Origin: Hybos culiciformis
Lineage: Eukaryota; Arthropoda; Insecta; Diptera; Hybotidae
NCBI GenBank assembly: GCA_964007475.1
Contig: OZ023273.1
Location: forward strand, 130,876,732-130,940,731
Direction: 5' to 3'
Length of the DNA: 64,000 nt
Made by a program: the position numbers and the translations under genes. The notes beneath the pieces were generated by a model. That model was not told where the DNA came from and made no database searches. It saw only the letters and a program-made list of their open reading frames with translations. Below, piece after piece: positions 37,801 to 50,881 of this stretch; position 1 is the first letter of the stretch; every line of letters begins with the position of its first letter.

Positions 37801-39566
37801 GAGTAACTTAATTTTTTATGTTTTTAGTTTTGTAATTTTTTACTCCATATTTGTGATTTTGTTTTGAAGTGAATTTCTTTCCTCCATATATTTCCTTCTT
37901 ATTTTTATGAGGGGGTCCATCAAACACACTATAAGTCAATTAGAAATTCGATACCTCGGTTGAGTATTTCTAATAATTCTCAATTTTTGAGCTCATATCA
38001 CAAAACTTCGTTGATTAAATTAAAAAAATTACTGTATCAAATTAATTACATAATTTCAATGTGTGTAACTCGATGTTTGGTCGAAACTATATTCCTTAAA
38101 TAAAACTGAATTACGTATTTTTACATTATTTTTCAATTTCCTTACGTATAATGAGGTTAATTACGCAAAAAGTAGACCTGATTTTTGATAAATTTTTGCT
38201 CGTGAAAATTTTGAAGGAAAGTGCCGCAGAAAAAAACAACGTGTTTTTTTTGGGAGATTAAATATATATAACTATGTTATAGATTTAAATTATAGTTTAT
38301 GTTATAAAAATTTTCTACAAATATGGAGTCAATAATATAATTTGTGACATGTAATATTGTCAAAAAAAAACACAAATTGTCAAATTTTAAAATACATAAT
38401 CATCACATTATAATATATTACAATTAGAAAGCACATATTCTAATTTCACTTTACAAATAACATTTTATTTCGCTTGAAATGTATTTATAAAATAACTATT
38501 TTATTTCTCTTTAATAAGGCCACAAGCAAACAATTTGAAAACTATACAAAGCAGTTTATAAATAAGGCTCTCAAAATATTCTAAAAAAATTTGTTCTTTT
38601 TTACGTAAATATATTATTTTTAATAAGTTGCATTCAAACAAGAGATGAAATACGAAATCTTATTATTTATTTTATAAATAAAATAAGCTTAAAATTAAGT
38701 TATTATTGGATTAACTAGATGAATATTTTTTAACCCGACTAACATTTCATTTGTTTAAATATTATTTTTTAACTTATGTTGATCAAATATTATTAGCGTT
38801 TTTCAGCCCTTATTGATTTAATTTTTTTTTAAATAAATTTAGAGCTAAATTTGTTATAAAATCAATTTCAGTCAAATAGAGAACGATTGAATAGGCTCTT
38901 CTAAGGCGTGGTTAAAATAATTTTTTTTTAACTCTTAGGAAGTACATTGATGAATTGTTGGATGAATTGTTGAATAGTCAGAAATATTTTAATGAACTGG
39001 TTTCTTCAAAGTTAAACTAGTTTATGTTCACGGAGTTATTGAATCCTAAAATTTTTTATACAAGAAAAACTTAATTTTTGTGAACAATTATTTAATTTTA
39101 CTAAATAATTTTTTTTTAATTTTTTAAACACAATAATTTATATATTTGTTACAAAAAAAAAGTACTTCTAAGAGGGAAAAAAATGTCTAGCAAACCAAAA
39201 CAAGTTATTTGTCTAGAAAATTAATTTTTTTAATAAACAATTTTTTCTTTTGTATTTTATATCCAATCAATGGTTATAGGTAGTATTTTAGTAGCCTAGA
39301 ATTCGAGCTTGAATGAGAATAATTTCTATTTAAACGTTAAACAACTTAAAAAAAAATCAAAGCAAAATAAGTAAATGGAATAACAATAATTTCCTTAGAC
39401 TTATTTTTACTAAGGAATCGAATGTGCAGTACTTTTCTTTTAGAAAAAACAAAATTTGCAATTATATCCAACAAAACAATTAGAAAATATTCAAAATTTG
39501 AAGTGGATTAAGATTTACTGAAGATATATTTTTCCCCGAGTCAATCCGTACCAAATTAATTATTTT

Positions 39567-39616
39567 CTAATTCTGATGTAGAATAAATTCCCTAATTCTG
39601 ATGTAGAATAAATTCC
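39567..39616. repeat. 25-bp tandem duplication, two perfect copies
   Basis: The unit starts ctaattctgatgtagaat and ends attcc. It occurs at 39567-39591 and immediately again at 39592-39616. It is noncoding. Confidence 0.9.
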
Positions 39617-40662
39617 CAAATATTTTTTCATCAACAAAATTGTTCTCCGTTCACTTTTGTTACAAATAAGTCTAAGACCCGTTCTCTATCTCTAGACATT
39701 TCTATGACTGTAACTTAAGTTACATTTTTTTTTATAAATCTAAAAGAAATTAATTTAAAATTTATTAATGTAAAAATTTAATTACCTAGATTTTTACTTA
39801 ATCCATAATTTCTAGTTTTGCTTTTGATCTAAAAATTTGATCATATTTAGATTACAAAAAAATTTGTTCAGTTTCATTTATTCACGTTTTTATAAATTTT
39901 TAATGCCAATATTTTTATGCATAAAAAGTATATTAGAATCAGTACAATATGACAAGACAAAATACATTTTAATAATAGATTAAAAAAAAATTAATGAATT
40001 AAAAAATATCCAAACTATAAATAATAAAAAATATTTATTTCAAATCGCTAGCTAAAAAGTTTCCAACTTAAAAATTACAATTTTTGTGATGATTTAAATT
40101 AATTATGAAGTTTTTTTTTCCTTTTCTTCATTTTAATTTAATATTTTCAAATATTTGTAAACGAAAATACATTTTTTTAGATATCTAATCTTTTTTTTCA
40201 TCAATTTCTAGCGAAAAAGTCTTGATAATAACATGAATATATGTTTCATGACTCCGAGAATGTTACCAACATTTTTTTTTTATTTATTATTTTATATTTT
40301 TAAATTTGTATTCAATTTAGCCAGCATATGTCATATTTAAATTAAAAAATACAAACATTTTTTAATATTTTTTTTGATTATAAATAAAAAATAAATTTGA
40401 AATGAAAAAGAGATGCACAATAATTATGTATTAAAATTACATAAAATAATAACTTAAAATTAAAAATGATGTCTTCATAAAAATGGATTATTTGAGTTGA
40501 AGGTGTTTGTCTAAAATTATGAAAAGAGAAATAAATAATTATTAATTCATATTTTTATTAACTACACCTACATTGTAAAAAAATATATTGTTGGAAAGGG
40601 TGGTATAAAAAAGTTTTAATTTGAAATAAAAAAAATAATAATAATGGATGAGATAATGTACC

Positions 40663-40754
40663 TAGGGCCTGCAATAATACCGGTATACCGGTATTTATTT
40701 AAATACAATACCGAAAACCGGTATTGATTTTTGTCTCCGGTATTGCAGGCCCTA
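40663..40754. mobile_element. 92-bp hAT-type MITE with 8-bp target duplication
   Basis: Perfect 14-bp terminal inverted repeats (TAGGGCCTGCAATA / TATTGCAGGCCCTA) enclose a short centre with repeated ACCGGTAT motifs. The 8-bp sequence aatgtacc flanks both ends exactly, at 40655-40662 and 40755-40762. An 8-bp duplication and a TA(G)GG-type terminus are the marks of hAT-family transposition. It is too short to encode anything. The GC-rich ends stand out sharply from their surroundings. The near-perfect ends suggest a fairly recent insertion. Confidence 0.88.
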
Positions 40755-41657
40755 AATGTACCCAAAGAAGTTAGTTAAGCGGATCTTAGAAAACATGTTA
40801 CAAGAAGGTATTATGTGAAATAGTTACGTAAAGAGCTATGTTTTATTTGATTTTAATAATTTTTTTCAAAAAACAATATCCAGAATCTTAATTTGATTAA
40901 AAACTTCTTGATTAAAAAAAATAGAAATCGCTATAAAAGTTTATTTTATCATGCTAAAATTTTTCATTGAAGGAATCACTGACTGAATTGTCGATTTCCA
41001 AGATATTCGATCTTTGATAAAGAGAAATCATGCAAGAACAGATATTTGAGTAAAAACTTTTATTATTTTAATGGAATAAGACGGTGAAACTAGCTAAAAT
41101 GAATAAAACTCAATATTTGAACGTTCGATTTTAAAAAATTAAATTATAATTTTTAAATCTGTGAAAAATATTGTCATAAAATTTTTAAAATGTCGAAAAA
41201 CTCAAAATTTTCTTTGGTTCTATTTTCTAATAACTTATATAAAAAGTTTGCTGAAATAAGGTTTTTATTTCTAAGTATAATTTATTTTAAATTATACATA
41301 GTTTAATAACAGTAAGAAATGTGTTTAAAAAAATTTAAAAAAGGGTTTTCTTTAATATTTATTTGATTTTGAATTAAATATTAAATTATCATCTATCAAA
41401 GGAGGTACTCAAAAAAATTTATTATCCTCCTCTCATTCGAGACAAGGAATGACAGGCTTATTATTTTTATTTAACGATCGACCAGAAAAACTACTAAGTT
41501 TAATTACATTGTTTAGTAATAAAAAAAAAGAGATAATGTAAAAAAATCGGGTTCCGCGACTTATTAAGTTTAAAAACCCAAAAATTACTTCATCGTTAAA
41601 ATTTCACAAAAAAAAAAACACTTTTTATTGTGTCTTCACTATGCAATATATTATTTT

Positions 41658-44600
41658 TTATTCATTTTTAAAATGTTTGCTATATTTTCGTAATATTTGG
41701 CAAGTATTTACCACGAATGGATTTTTGACGTTTGTTCCTGTTGCTATTTGTTGTTGTTGCAAAGTTGTAGCTGTTGAAAATCCACAACCATTTGAGTAAG
41801 AATTTGTTAAATAACTGTTATAGTTATTATTATTACTACTATTATTTGTGTTATTACTAAATAAACCAAAGTTAGTATTTGATCCAAAGCCATTATTGAA
41901 TAATTGTTGTTGCTGTTGTAACAAAAACTGCTGAGAATCAAATGCAACTGGTTGAAATGGATTATTAGTTCCTGCTGATGAAGTTGACGAAGTTGTCTTA
42001 AAAGGGTTTACAGTTTGTTGAGTTCCTCCTAAAAATATAATAAAGAAATATTTACACGTTAAGCAATGAAATAATTCTGCTTCCTTATTTATGCTATATA
42101 ATACACAGTTATGGTAAATAATATAATTTTTTTCATTAACAATATAAACTTTAAGTCAAATTGATAGTATATTAAATTAACCCACTTTCATTAGGATAAT
42201 TCTAATTCATTTATCAACTAATTACAATTATATCTTACCATTTGAAGTCGGAAAATTGGTATCAAATACTGACGTTGCAGATCCATTTGAATTTTGGCTC
42301 ATACCATTCGTATTGTTAACTACGCTTCCATTTACATTGACTGTCTCACGAAACAATTCATCCAAGTCTTTTAGAGCAGCATATCTATCCGCACTTGGAG
42401 GACTTGCAATTAATTTTGAGTTGGTGTTAAATGAGCTTGAAGATGTTATATTATTTGTTGATGGTGAATAGCCTGCAATTATTTTAAAATTAAATGATAT
42501 TTTAAGATTATGTATACATATTTGGTAAAAAATTAATCAAAATGAAAAACAAGCAAAAAGCGAAGCAATTAAAAATAAATAACTATATGCGAAAATTGTG
42601 CAAAATGTTTATTCTAAGAAAAATTATACTAAAACGATTCAAATTTTATTAATGAAAGTTAGCACACTAGAATAATAGAATGTAGTCCGATTTAAAGAAA
42701 AAACAAGAAAGCCAACAAATTGTTTTCGGAAATAACCTAAATTTGGTACAACTAAGGACAATTTTTATAAAATATATATATTAAAAATGTATAATAAAAA
42801 GATCTGAAATCACGCATTAAAAAAAAGTAGTTTAGAAGAAAAAAAAAATTAAATAGAAGTTTGGGATGTAGCTTTAATAATATTCCTTTAATTCCTTTAA
42901 TAATGTAAACTAGATTTAAATTTTTGAGAGTTTGTTGCAATTTAAAATAATTTACCAAAAGGAAACTCGCGCAGTACTGAGATAGGAAGAGGAAGGATCT
43001 TTTAATGCTTAAAAATTAAATACAAAAAACTATTGTTTATTGTTTCTTCCAATATTTTCGAACATATATATACTATACATATATTATATATATATTCGAA
43101 AATAATCAAATATTAATGCAAAATATTAAAAAAAAAACTAATTTGTTTCAAAAAGTATACATTAGTCATAACTTTTTTGATGTGTAAACTTATATTTATT
43201 AACTATAATATTATTAAAAATATGACGCAACAACAAATAAAAATCAGATTGCAGAAAAAACAAATATTAATTTTTTTTTTATTTTAGAAAACTAACAACT
43301 CTGAACAGACAACGACTAACTTACTCCAACTTTTTGGCTGATTTAAATTTTGATTTGAACTAAAAGTTTGATCGAATGAAGAGTTTGGCCAATTTTGTTG
43401 CCAAACGTTCCAACGTTGTTGTTCTTGTTCCTGCTGTTGTTGTTGTTGGTGATATTGACTATTTATAAAGTTCAAACTTTTAAGTTCATTATTAAAATTT
43501 TGATTAGACCATGTTAAATTATTATTACTGTTGTAATTATTATTTACATTTTGATTAAAAAAATTTTGATTATTCAGATTATCACTTTTATGATTTGTTG
43601 TCGTATTAAATGGACCAGACGAATATGACGAATTATATTGGACGTTATTATTATTTGTAGACTGTAACATTGTTGAATTGTTAGTTATATTATTATTGTT
43701 ACTGTTGATGTTACTATTGTTGAATTTGATATTATTTTGAGAATTTTCGAAAAAGTTTGACGATGATGTATTTGTTGAAAATTGTGGAAAATAATTATCA
43801 CATTTCTTAAATAAATTAGTTTCTTGGACTATAATTTAAAAAAAAGCATGAAAAAGAAAAAAAAATATTATAGCTAAATGCGAGCTAATTTCGAAGTATA
43901 TTGTTGTTTATTGTATATGAAAGGCAATTTTGAAATACATTGATGTTGGAACTCATACTACGAAAAACTTAATTAGACCTTTTGAGAAAGATTAATGTAA
44001 TTAACAGTTTAATAATTTTAAATGCATTGTTTTTACGAATCGATTGATAAATAATTTAAGTTTTCTAAGTCTTATGAATAAAGTTTCAAGGCGTAAAATT
44101 TTAAATTTACCATATTTTATCCTGCAAAGAAACTTTTCATTGCAGTATTTTTAATTTTTTTTTCACATATTTCAAATTATAAATTATTACATATACATGA
44201 CAAAAAAAACTTTATAACTTAATATAACTCCACCACCTGCAAGTTTTTTTTTTCCATAAATTTCAATTAATCTAATCGTACCTGCTGCATTATAAATTGG
44301 AGCATGCTCAAAATCTGCAAAATTTTCATTCACCAATTTATCACCACCTCTGCTTCCATTTGTTATTGATCCATTATTGGTTGAATTATTTGCATTAAAA
44401 ATATTAGCTGAACTAAAATCGGCTACAAAATCTGAATCGGGTGTGAAACCATTTAATAATTTTTCTGCTTTAACATTTTTTGTTGTTTTATTAGCATCGA
44501 TAACAACTAAAAATAAAAATGCATATTCTAATAAAAATTAATTATTTCAAAATAAAATGCAATACAGAGAACATGATTTCAACACTACTTCTAAGATTTC

Positions 44601-45974
44601 AACAACGAATTAAAAAAAAAAAAAATATATATAAAAATAAAACCAACCAAATTAAATTCTTGTTCGCAGTAAAAACTTGTTTAAATTTTTTTTTTTTTAG
44701 TAAATGTTATCTATATTATGTTTACTTTAATTTTACTTTAATGTTACCTGAATGTTACCTAATTCCTACCTAAATGTTACTCTTTTTTATGCTAATAATT
44801 ATGATTCAACTAATTGATACTAATAATTTTCTAATTCTAAAATTCGAATATAAATTACCTTTTTTGTGGTTTGTGGGAAATGGGAACCTGATAACCTATG
44901 AAATAAAATTTTAGTCTAATACATTCTACTTGAAGATTTTTTTGCATTTTTTTTAATTCTTATTTAAGTAAATTTGACAAAAAAAAAATTTATTTACTTA
45001 ATTTGGAAGAAAGCATAAGTAAACATGATTTTTTCATAATTTCTAGGTTTTCTTAAACTTTTAAAATAAAATTAATTAATTTCATAAATATTTATAAATT
45101 GCTTCATGCATAAGATATATATCAGAACTACTTTTTTGTGGACTTTCATAAGAGTTTTTTTTATATTTTAAATAAATTTCTTATTGAAAATTAGATAACT
45201 AAAAGTATAAAATACTTTTTTTTAAGTATGAAAGGATAGCAGGTGTACGTGGAACGAAAATCCTTGATTTGAATAAATTTAACATACAGAGGGATAAGCT
45301 TCTTTTTACTTCAAAATTTGTTTAAAACTTGATGAATCAACTTTATATTCAGAAAAATAAATGTTATATCTGATTCCCTCGGAATCGTTCAGAACGAACA
45401 ATTTCCTATATTATTTCAATAAATATGAAATAATTTTATACCTTTTTGTTGTTGGCCGTTTAAGCCATTCAATAATGTTACATTATTGTAAAGATCTTGT
45501 CTATTTTGACTACTTGTATTCAATAAGCCATTCAAGCCAACAACACTGCCACCACCACCATTCTGCTGTTGTAGTTGTTGTTGTTGTTGTGATCTTGACT
45601 GTGGTGGTGTCAGTGTATAGTTTTTACTTGTATCATTTGTCTTACTGCTATTTATACTACTATTGCTGCCCATACTATTACTACTATTATTACTGCTTAT
45701 ACTGTTATTATGATTTAAATTTCCATTTAATTTAGATGTAACATTGGTTAATGATTTTAATGGACTAGCTGGTTCTAAAAAATAACGTTTACGTTCATAT
45801 TTATCAATCATTAATTCGCGCTGATCTTGATGTATTATACGCTTCGGATCCCATAAACCTAACCATGTTTTAGCGCACACATCATTACCATGCTCCTTTA
45901 AAAATTCTAATTCTTCTGTCGTAAATGTGGCCATAGAAATCGATTTAACGCGATGTGGTGGTGTCAGGCCTCGT
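41658..45974 (-). CDS. drongo: Drongo/AGFG ArfGAP protein, 5' partial
   Basis: Five minus-strand exons, 45974-45442, 44506-44282, 43828-43325, 42472-42239 and 42028-41658, all join in phase 1, giving about 622 residues. The first begins one base into a codon, reading RGLTPPHRVKSISMATFT, the second half of an ArfGAP domain, followed by FLKEHGNDVCAKTWLGLWD and a KYERKRYFLEPASPLKSL segment. The CX2CX16CX4C zinc finger must be in an upstream exon that I could not find, so the product is incomplete. The tail is disordered and Asn/Gln/Ser-rich with AGFG marks: DFVADFSSANIFNA, ENFADFEHAPIYNAA, ADRYAALKDLDELFRE, and NPF motifs (NPFK, NPFQ, NPFV) that bind EH-domain endocytic proteins. AGFG proteins act in clathrin-dependent trafficking; the fly gene is drongo. 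The C-terminus is uncertain: reading through ends at 41658, with AATAAA 29 bases on, but a GTAAAT donor lies at 41711-41710, right after NPFV. Confidence 0.88.
43053..43104. repeat. AT-rich palindrome in drongo intron
   Basis: The sequence TATTTTCGAA, an AT alternation, then TTCGAAAATA forms an inverted repeat with perfect outer arms. It lies in a drongo intron. It is probably a simple-sequence hairpin. Confidence 0.5.
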
Positions 45975-48900
45975 CTGTAAAATGACAAAATGAAATAATA
46001 TGTAAATAAATATAAATTTCGATATTGTTTAAAAATAAAATATTTATTGAAAATAATTTTCGATTTTAAAAATTAGACCCAGGATTGGATGCCGTGGAAT
46101 AATATAAAAAATAATATACTATTTCTATTAAGAGACGTGATTGAATTCAATATAAAAGAATTAATTCTAAGATCTATAAATAATAATTTGCTTTATTTTT
46201 TCAACATTTTCAATTTAGATTTTAGTTCTTTAAATATGTGTACTTATAAATAACCTTATTTTCATATATATAACTTTACTGCACAAATTAACATCTGCTA
46301 TTTTTTTTTTTAATTTTGCAGACATAAAAATTCTGGGTTACAACATTTAACTATAAATTTTAAGTGATGGTCTTATGTGAAATAAATTAAAAAGAATTTA
46401 AAGATTAATGCGAACAAACAATATTAAGAAAGAAATTATTGTAATCAAAAAACCTCGGTAAAAACATTTTTAACACCATAAAAATAAATTCCAGTAATAC
46501 AGCACTAAAAACTAATTGAGCACTTTACCAGGACCATGACAAAAAATAACTAAGTAATTTGTACCAACTTCAATACAGTTCTCAGAGTTTTTTGAAAGCT
46601 ATAAATAAAAATTCAATTATTTGATGGGATTTTTCATTGATGAAGTGTTGCTTTCAGTTTTTCTCTTTCTTATACTCTTAAAAATAATAACCTTAGCCGC
46701 GTTTAATTTGTTTAAAAAATATTTTAACCCTATCATAAAACTATACCTAATTAAACAATTTTAATTAAAGAATTTTCTTGAATTTTTCACTGTATCATCA
46801 TGTCCAGATATTGGCCATACCCTTAGCTTACGTAAAACTCAAAATAAAGGAATAGTATAGTAATAGGTAGTAATAATAATAAAAAAAAAATTCTTTTTAT
46901 CCCTGAATTATCTTCTGAATTTTATTATCTTTAAAATGTGAAAGAACATTGTTTTTATTTTTTTGCTTTCATCGAATAGACAGACTGAAATGTGCAAATG
47001 AATTAAAAATGAAATTTAATTGAATGTTATGAAAACAAAAAAAAAAAAAAACATGTATTTTTCTTTCATTAGTGTTGTGTTCCTGATTATGCGAAGGACG
47101 AGGCAATCTAATATTAATTGTACCAAAACCAAAAAAAAAAAAAAAATAATAAATTTTCCTAAAAACAAAAATTTTGTTGTTTATCCATTTTCTAAATGGT
47201 AGTATACACTTGGTTTGGTCTCTAAACACTGTTTTCATTTTTAAAAAAAATAACAATAATCAAAATAGATGTAGTACAATTTGTTCAAGGATAATGAAAA
47301 CAGAAGAAAAATAATTTTATTCTGACTGTTTCCCAGTGAATGCATTCTGCATAATGAATATTTTGTATTATTATTATTATTATAACTAAGCAAATTATGC
47401 TAATTTTTTTTTTATTTTTCTTAAGAACTTTGTAAGATATTATTTACATATTTCTGTTATCACAAGTCATAATCGCTTGAATATAATTTCGAAGTTGTTT
47501 ATTGAAGAACAAAATTTAAGCTTAAAAAAAATTCTAAAATTTTTTTGAGTTAAGTTAGTATGTTTATATATCCGTGGTTAGAATCATTGAACAAAAGTCG
47601 ACTTAAGTGATCTATGATGCCGCCTGTGTGATTAGTTTAATCATTATTCTTTAAGACTGAAAATTATGAAGAAATATTCTCCTTTCTTTAGGTGAAAATG
47701 AGGAAAAAATATACGCCTTTAGACACTGCATGTCTTTAAACACTGACAGTATTGATTCTTCAGTTTTTAATGAATCATTAGCTCTTCAATCCATTAAATC
47801 TTAACATTTTTAATTATAAGCTATAAATATTTGCAAACCTTATTGCAACATACATGTAGTTAGTTGAAAGAAAATGGATGCAACAAAATGAATATTTGCC
47901 GCTAAAAAAAAACTAAACTAAACTGAAAGCAGCAAATAAACAACAGACAGAAAAATAATTAATTTGCTAAAAAAAAAAAATTTTTTTCTCTGTTGTTTTA
48001 AGAAAATATGTGTAACGAAAGCGGAACAGAATAATTTATAATGTTATTTTTCCGATTTTAAACACTATATAAATTAAGTTCTGAGAATTCACAGTTGTTT
48101 TTTTAACTAAAACAAGTAACTACCTACTAAAAACTAAAATCATTGCATATATCATAAATGTATATTAAGTATAAAATTATAATGTATGGATATGGGATTC
48201 AGATTATTATGGCGTTTATTATTTAAGTGCCCCGATGATCACTTAAAATGTGTTAACAATAAATAACTAAATGACATTTATATTGACATGATTTTCTGTT
48301 TTTTTTTTTTTTTATCAGAGAATGAATTTAAAATTTTATTCAGAATTGAATTTTTGAATAGTTGTTTCTTTGATTTATATAAATTTTATTTGTAGTGAAA
48401 GAATATTTGGCATTTTGCCGAACCTTTTCATACTATTTTCATCACAATAAGGATAATAGTGGGAACTGGTAACATTTTTGTTTAGAGTTTTAAGTTTTTT
48501 TGTCTTTCTTTTTTGTAATTTAATAAAATTTTATGTAAAATTAAGTTTTCAGAGAAAATGATATGTAAATAAAATATTATTTCACAAAATAAATTTCATA
48601 TTTACAACTGAAATTTTGGATAATGTGTGTGGTAATTTATTTGCCAACTTTTTTTTTTTTATAAAACGAACTCTATATGTTAATACTTTAACCTTAATTT
48701 TAATTCGAGTTTTTTGATTTGATTTTTGAAATTCAAAATATAGAAAAAAATATTAAAATTATTTTATGAGTGTTTTTTTTTCTTTCAAAAACTAAATTCC
48801 AATTTTTAGTTCAAATTCCAAGTTCTTAGTTCCAAAAAAAGCATGAATTTCAAGAAGATCTGTTAGTATATAATTAACGCGGAAAACCTCAAGTAATTGG

Positions 48901-50655
48901 ATTCCGAGAGTCGATATGTGGATATCTCACATCCACATCATCCAAATAAACAGAAGTAAGTGCTCACAATTGTGAAAGTGAGTATAATACATAAAATATT
49001 AAACGAAAAGATGCACACAAGATAATTATGATGAATTAGTTGGTCCTAAAATAATGATTGTCTTTTTTTTTACCAAAAAAAAAAATTGGAATACTAAATG
49101 GATATGTTTTGTAATTGTGATAATTACGACAATATTTATAAGTACTTTTGAATTAAATTTCCAATACTTTGCAAAATTGTAAAGTATACTATTTACTACG
49201 ATTAAGTATATAAAAAAAAATTCTCAGACTTATTACAATAAAAAATCAACGAAAAAAATATTCATGTCTGATTGAAATATTTAACAATATTTTTTTTATA
49301 TACCGGCTAAGCGACCTTGATTTGTAAATTAGATTACTGTATTAAATTGAAAATTCATTAATTTTACTAAGCATGCAAAAATTTTCTTTTATTAAAACCG
49401 TATACCTAATGAAAAAACAAAATATTTTTCTCACAGCAAGCATTTTTTTTTGTTATGCAAATTATTGAATGACGTGTTTATGATTTTGAAGTGAAAAATT
49501 TATTCAATTATGATGATAAAATATAATTATTATTCGCTCATCTATGTAAAAAAAAAAAAAAGTAAAAAATTTAATTAATTATGAATATAGCTAAACTAGA
49601 TTTAGAAAATTGGAAAAAAAAATAAAAAATTAAAGCAAAATGGAATAAAATAGGGTTGAATTTATATAGATTGATTGATTGAGATAAAACGGATAAGATA
49701 ATTATTTAACATGTTTTTATCATGAATAATGATACCACGAATTAATTTGAAAAATGAATAAACTACGTTCTTTTAACTTCCCAATTTGGTTTTCATATTG
49801 AATTTAATATTTATATGGGCTAGAATTTTATGAATAAATAACAGTTTTGAAGAATAATTTTAATTTGAACTTATATTGATAGTATTCACAAATAATTTTA
49901 CATGATTTTTAAGAAGAAATCTAATATTATACCAGTTTTTATCAATTAATAAGTTTGCTGGTGAAAACCTTACTCGAATGGTCGTTATTCATAATGACCT
50001 CCCACAGACGTGATATTATGACCCTTTTTCTATTCTAAAATTCCATTTTGATAAAATTCATAAATATATTCCTTTTTTAAATTAGAATGAAAAGGAGAAT
50101 AGGATTTTAGTTAGAGTTTTGCACATAATTCATAATCTATTCGACGATAAGACAATTAGAAGTTTTTGCTTGTGACCAACTTCTTATAGTCATTTAAAAT
50201 TAAAATTATTTAAGTTCTAGTTACATACAATTAAAATCTGTTAGGATTCGAAGTTACCATGATGTTGAACTTTTTAATGCCCTTCTTTGAACAGCTATTT
50301 TAATGTTTATTAAAAAAAACATATGTAGGTAGTAAAAATAAATAAAAGTGAAACTTATTTATAAACAACATATTGTATTTTTTTTTTGCTTAATATATAA
50401 TGTTATCACGTTATTTATGATTTCACTTTACCATAATATTATTAATAATAATAGTAAATATGATAATAATAATATATATAAATTAAGTAGGTGAAGAAAT
50501 TTAATTATTGCACATATGTATATGCTTGTATTATGTACAATTAGTGTAAGTGAATCAATTAAAAGTTATTATTTTACATACATATTATTATGTTAGTCAT
50601 AATGAAAAATATTTCTAGTATGCAATATTCGAAAAATCTACCATTATGAGTAATA

Positions 50656-50881
50656 CCATAGATTAAGAATATACATAGATTCTAGATTCATAGCTTCATA
50701 CGACATTATTTTTGGTATTTTCATGTGAATGTGTTAGTAAAACAAAATAAAATACGTGATAATTATCAATGTATGAAAAGAATTTTATTTAGTTTTACTA
50801 ACACCTTCACATAAAAATACCAAAAAAGACTGAAAAAATGTTGTATGAAGCTATAAATCTTTCTGTATTCTTAATCTATGG
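50656..50881. mobile_element. Fold-back MITE flanked by TA, 226 bp
   Basis: The termini are CCATAGATTAAGAATA and its reverse complement TATTCTTAATCTATGG. The inner arms also match: AGCTTCATACGACATT against its inverted copy, then GGTATTTTCATGTGAATGTG and TTAGTAAAAC. The two arms are roughly 100 bp each, with several substitutions and short indels, around a central segment near 50770. TA flanks both ends (50654-50655 and 50882-50883). There is no ORF. It belongs to a different family from the element at 24562, because the termini differ. Confidence 0.8.

Larger units (their letters stand above)
32394..41657. other. Long noncoding interval, dock 3' side to drongo 3' end
   Basis: About 9.3 kb between convergent genes, apart from two mobile elements (34287-34876 and 40663-40754) and a 25-bp tandem duplication at 39567-39616. 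The rest is A/T runs with no supportable ORF. A pair of AATAAA signals at 32421 and 32429 probably ends dock. The minus-strand AATAAA at 41629-41624 probably ends drongo. Confidence 0.5.

Noticed and set aside
42256..42471. Plus-strand ORF of 71 codons
   Set aside because: It is the antisense of drongo exon 42472-42239, which is supported by phase and the ADRYAALKDLDELF motif.
45361..45735. Plus-strand ORF with Val and His runs
   Set aside because: It is the antisense of the Gln/Asn-rich drongo exon.
46969..47256. Minus-strand ORF containing FGTINIRLPRPSHNQEHNTN
   Set aside because: The middle is protein-like, but both sides are poly-A/poly-T runs translated as Phe or Lys; no donor was found and it does not fit the ArfGAP exon.
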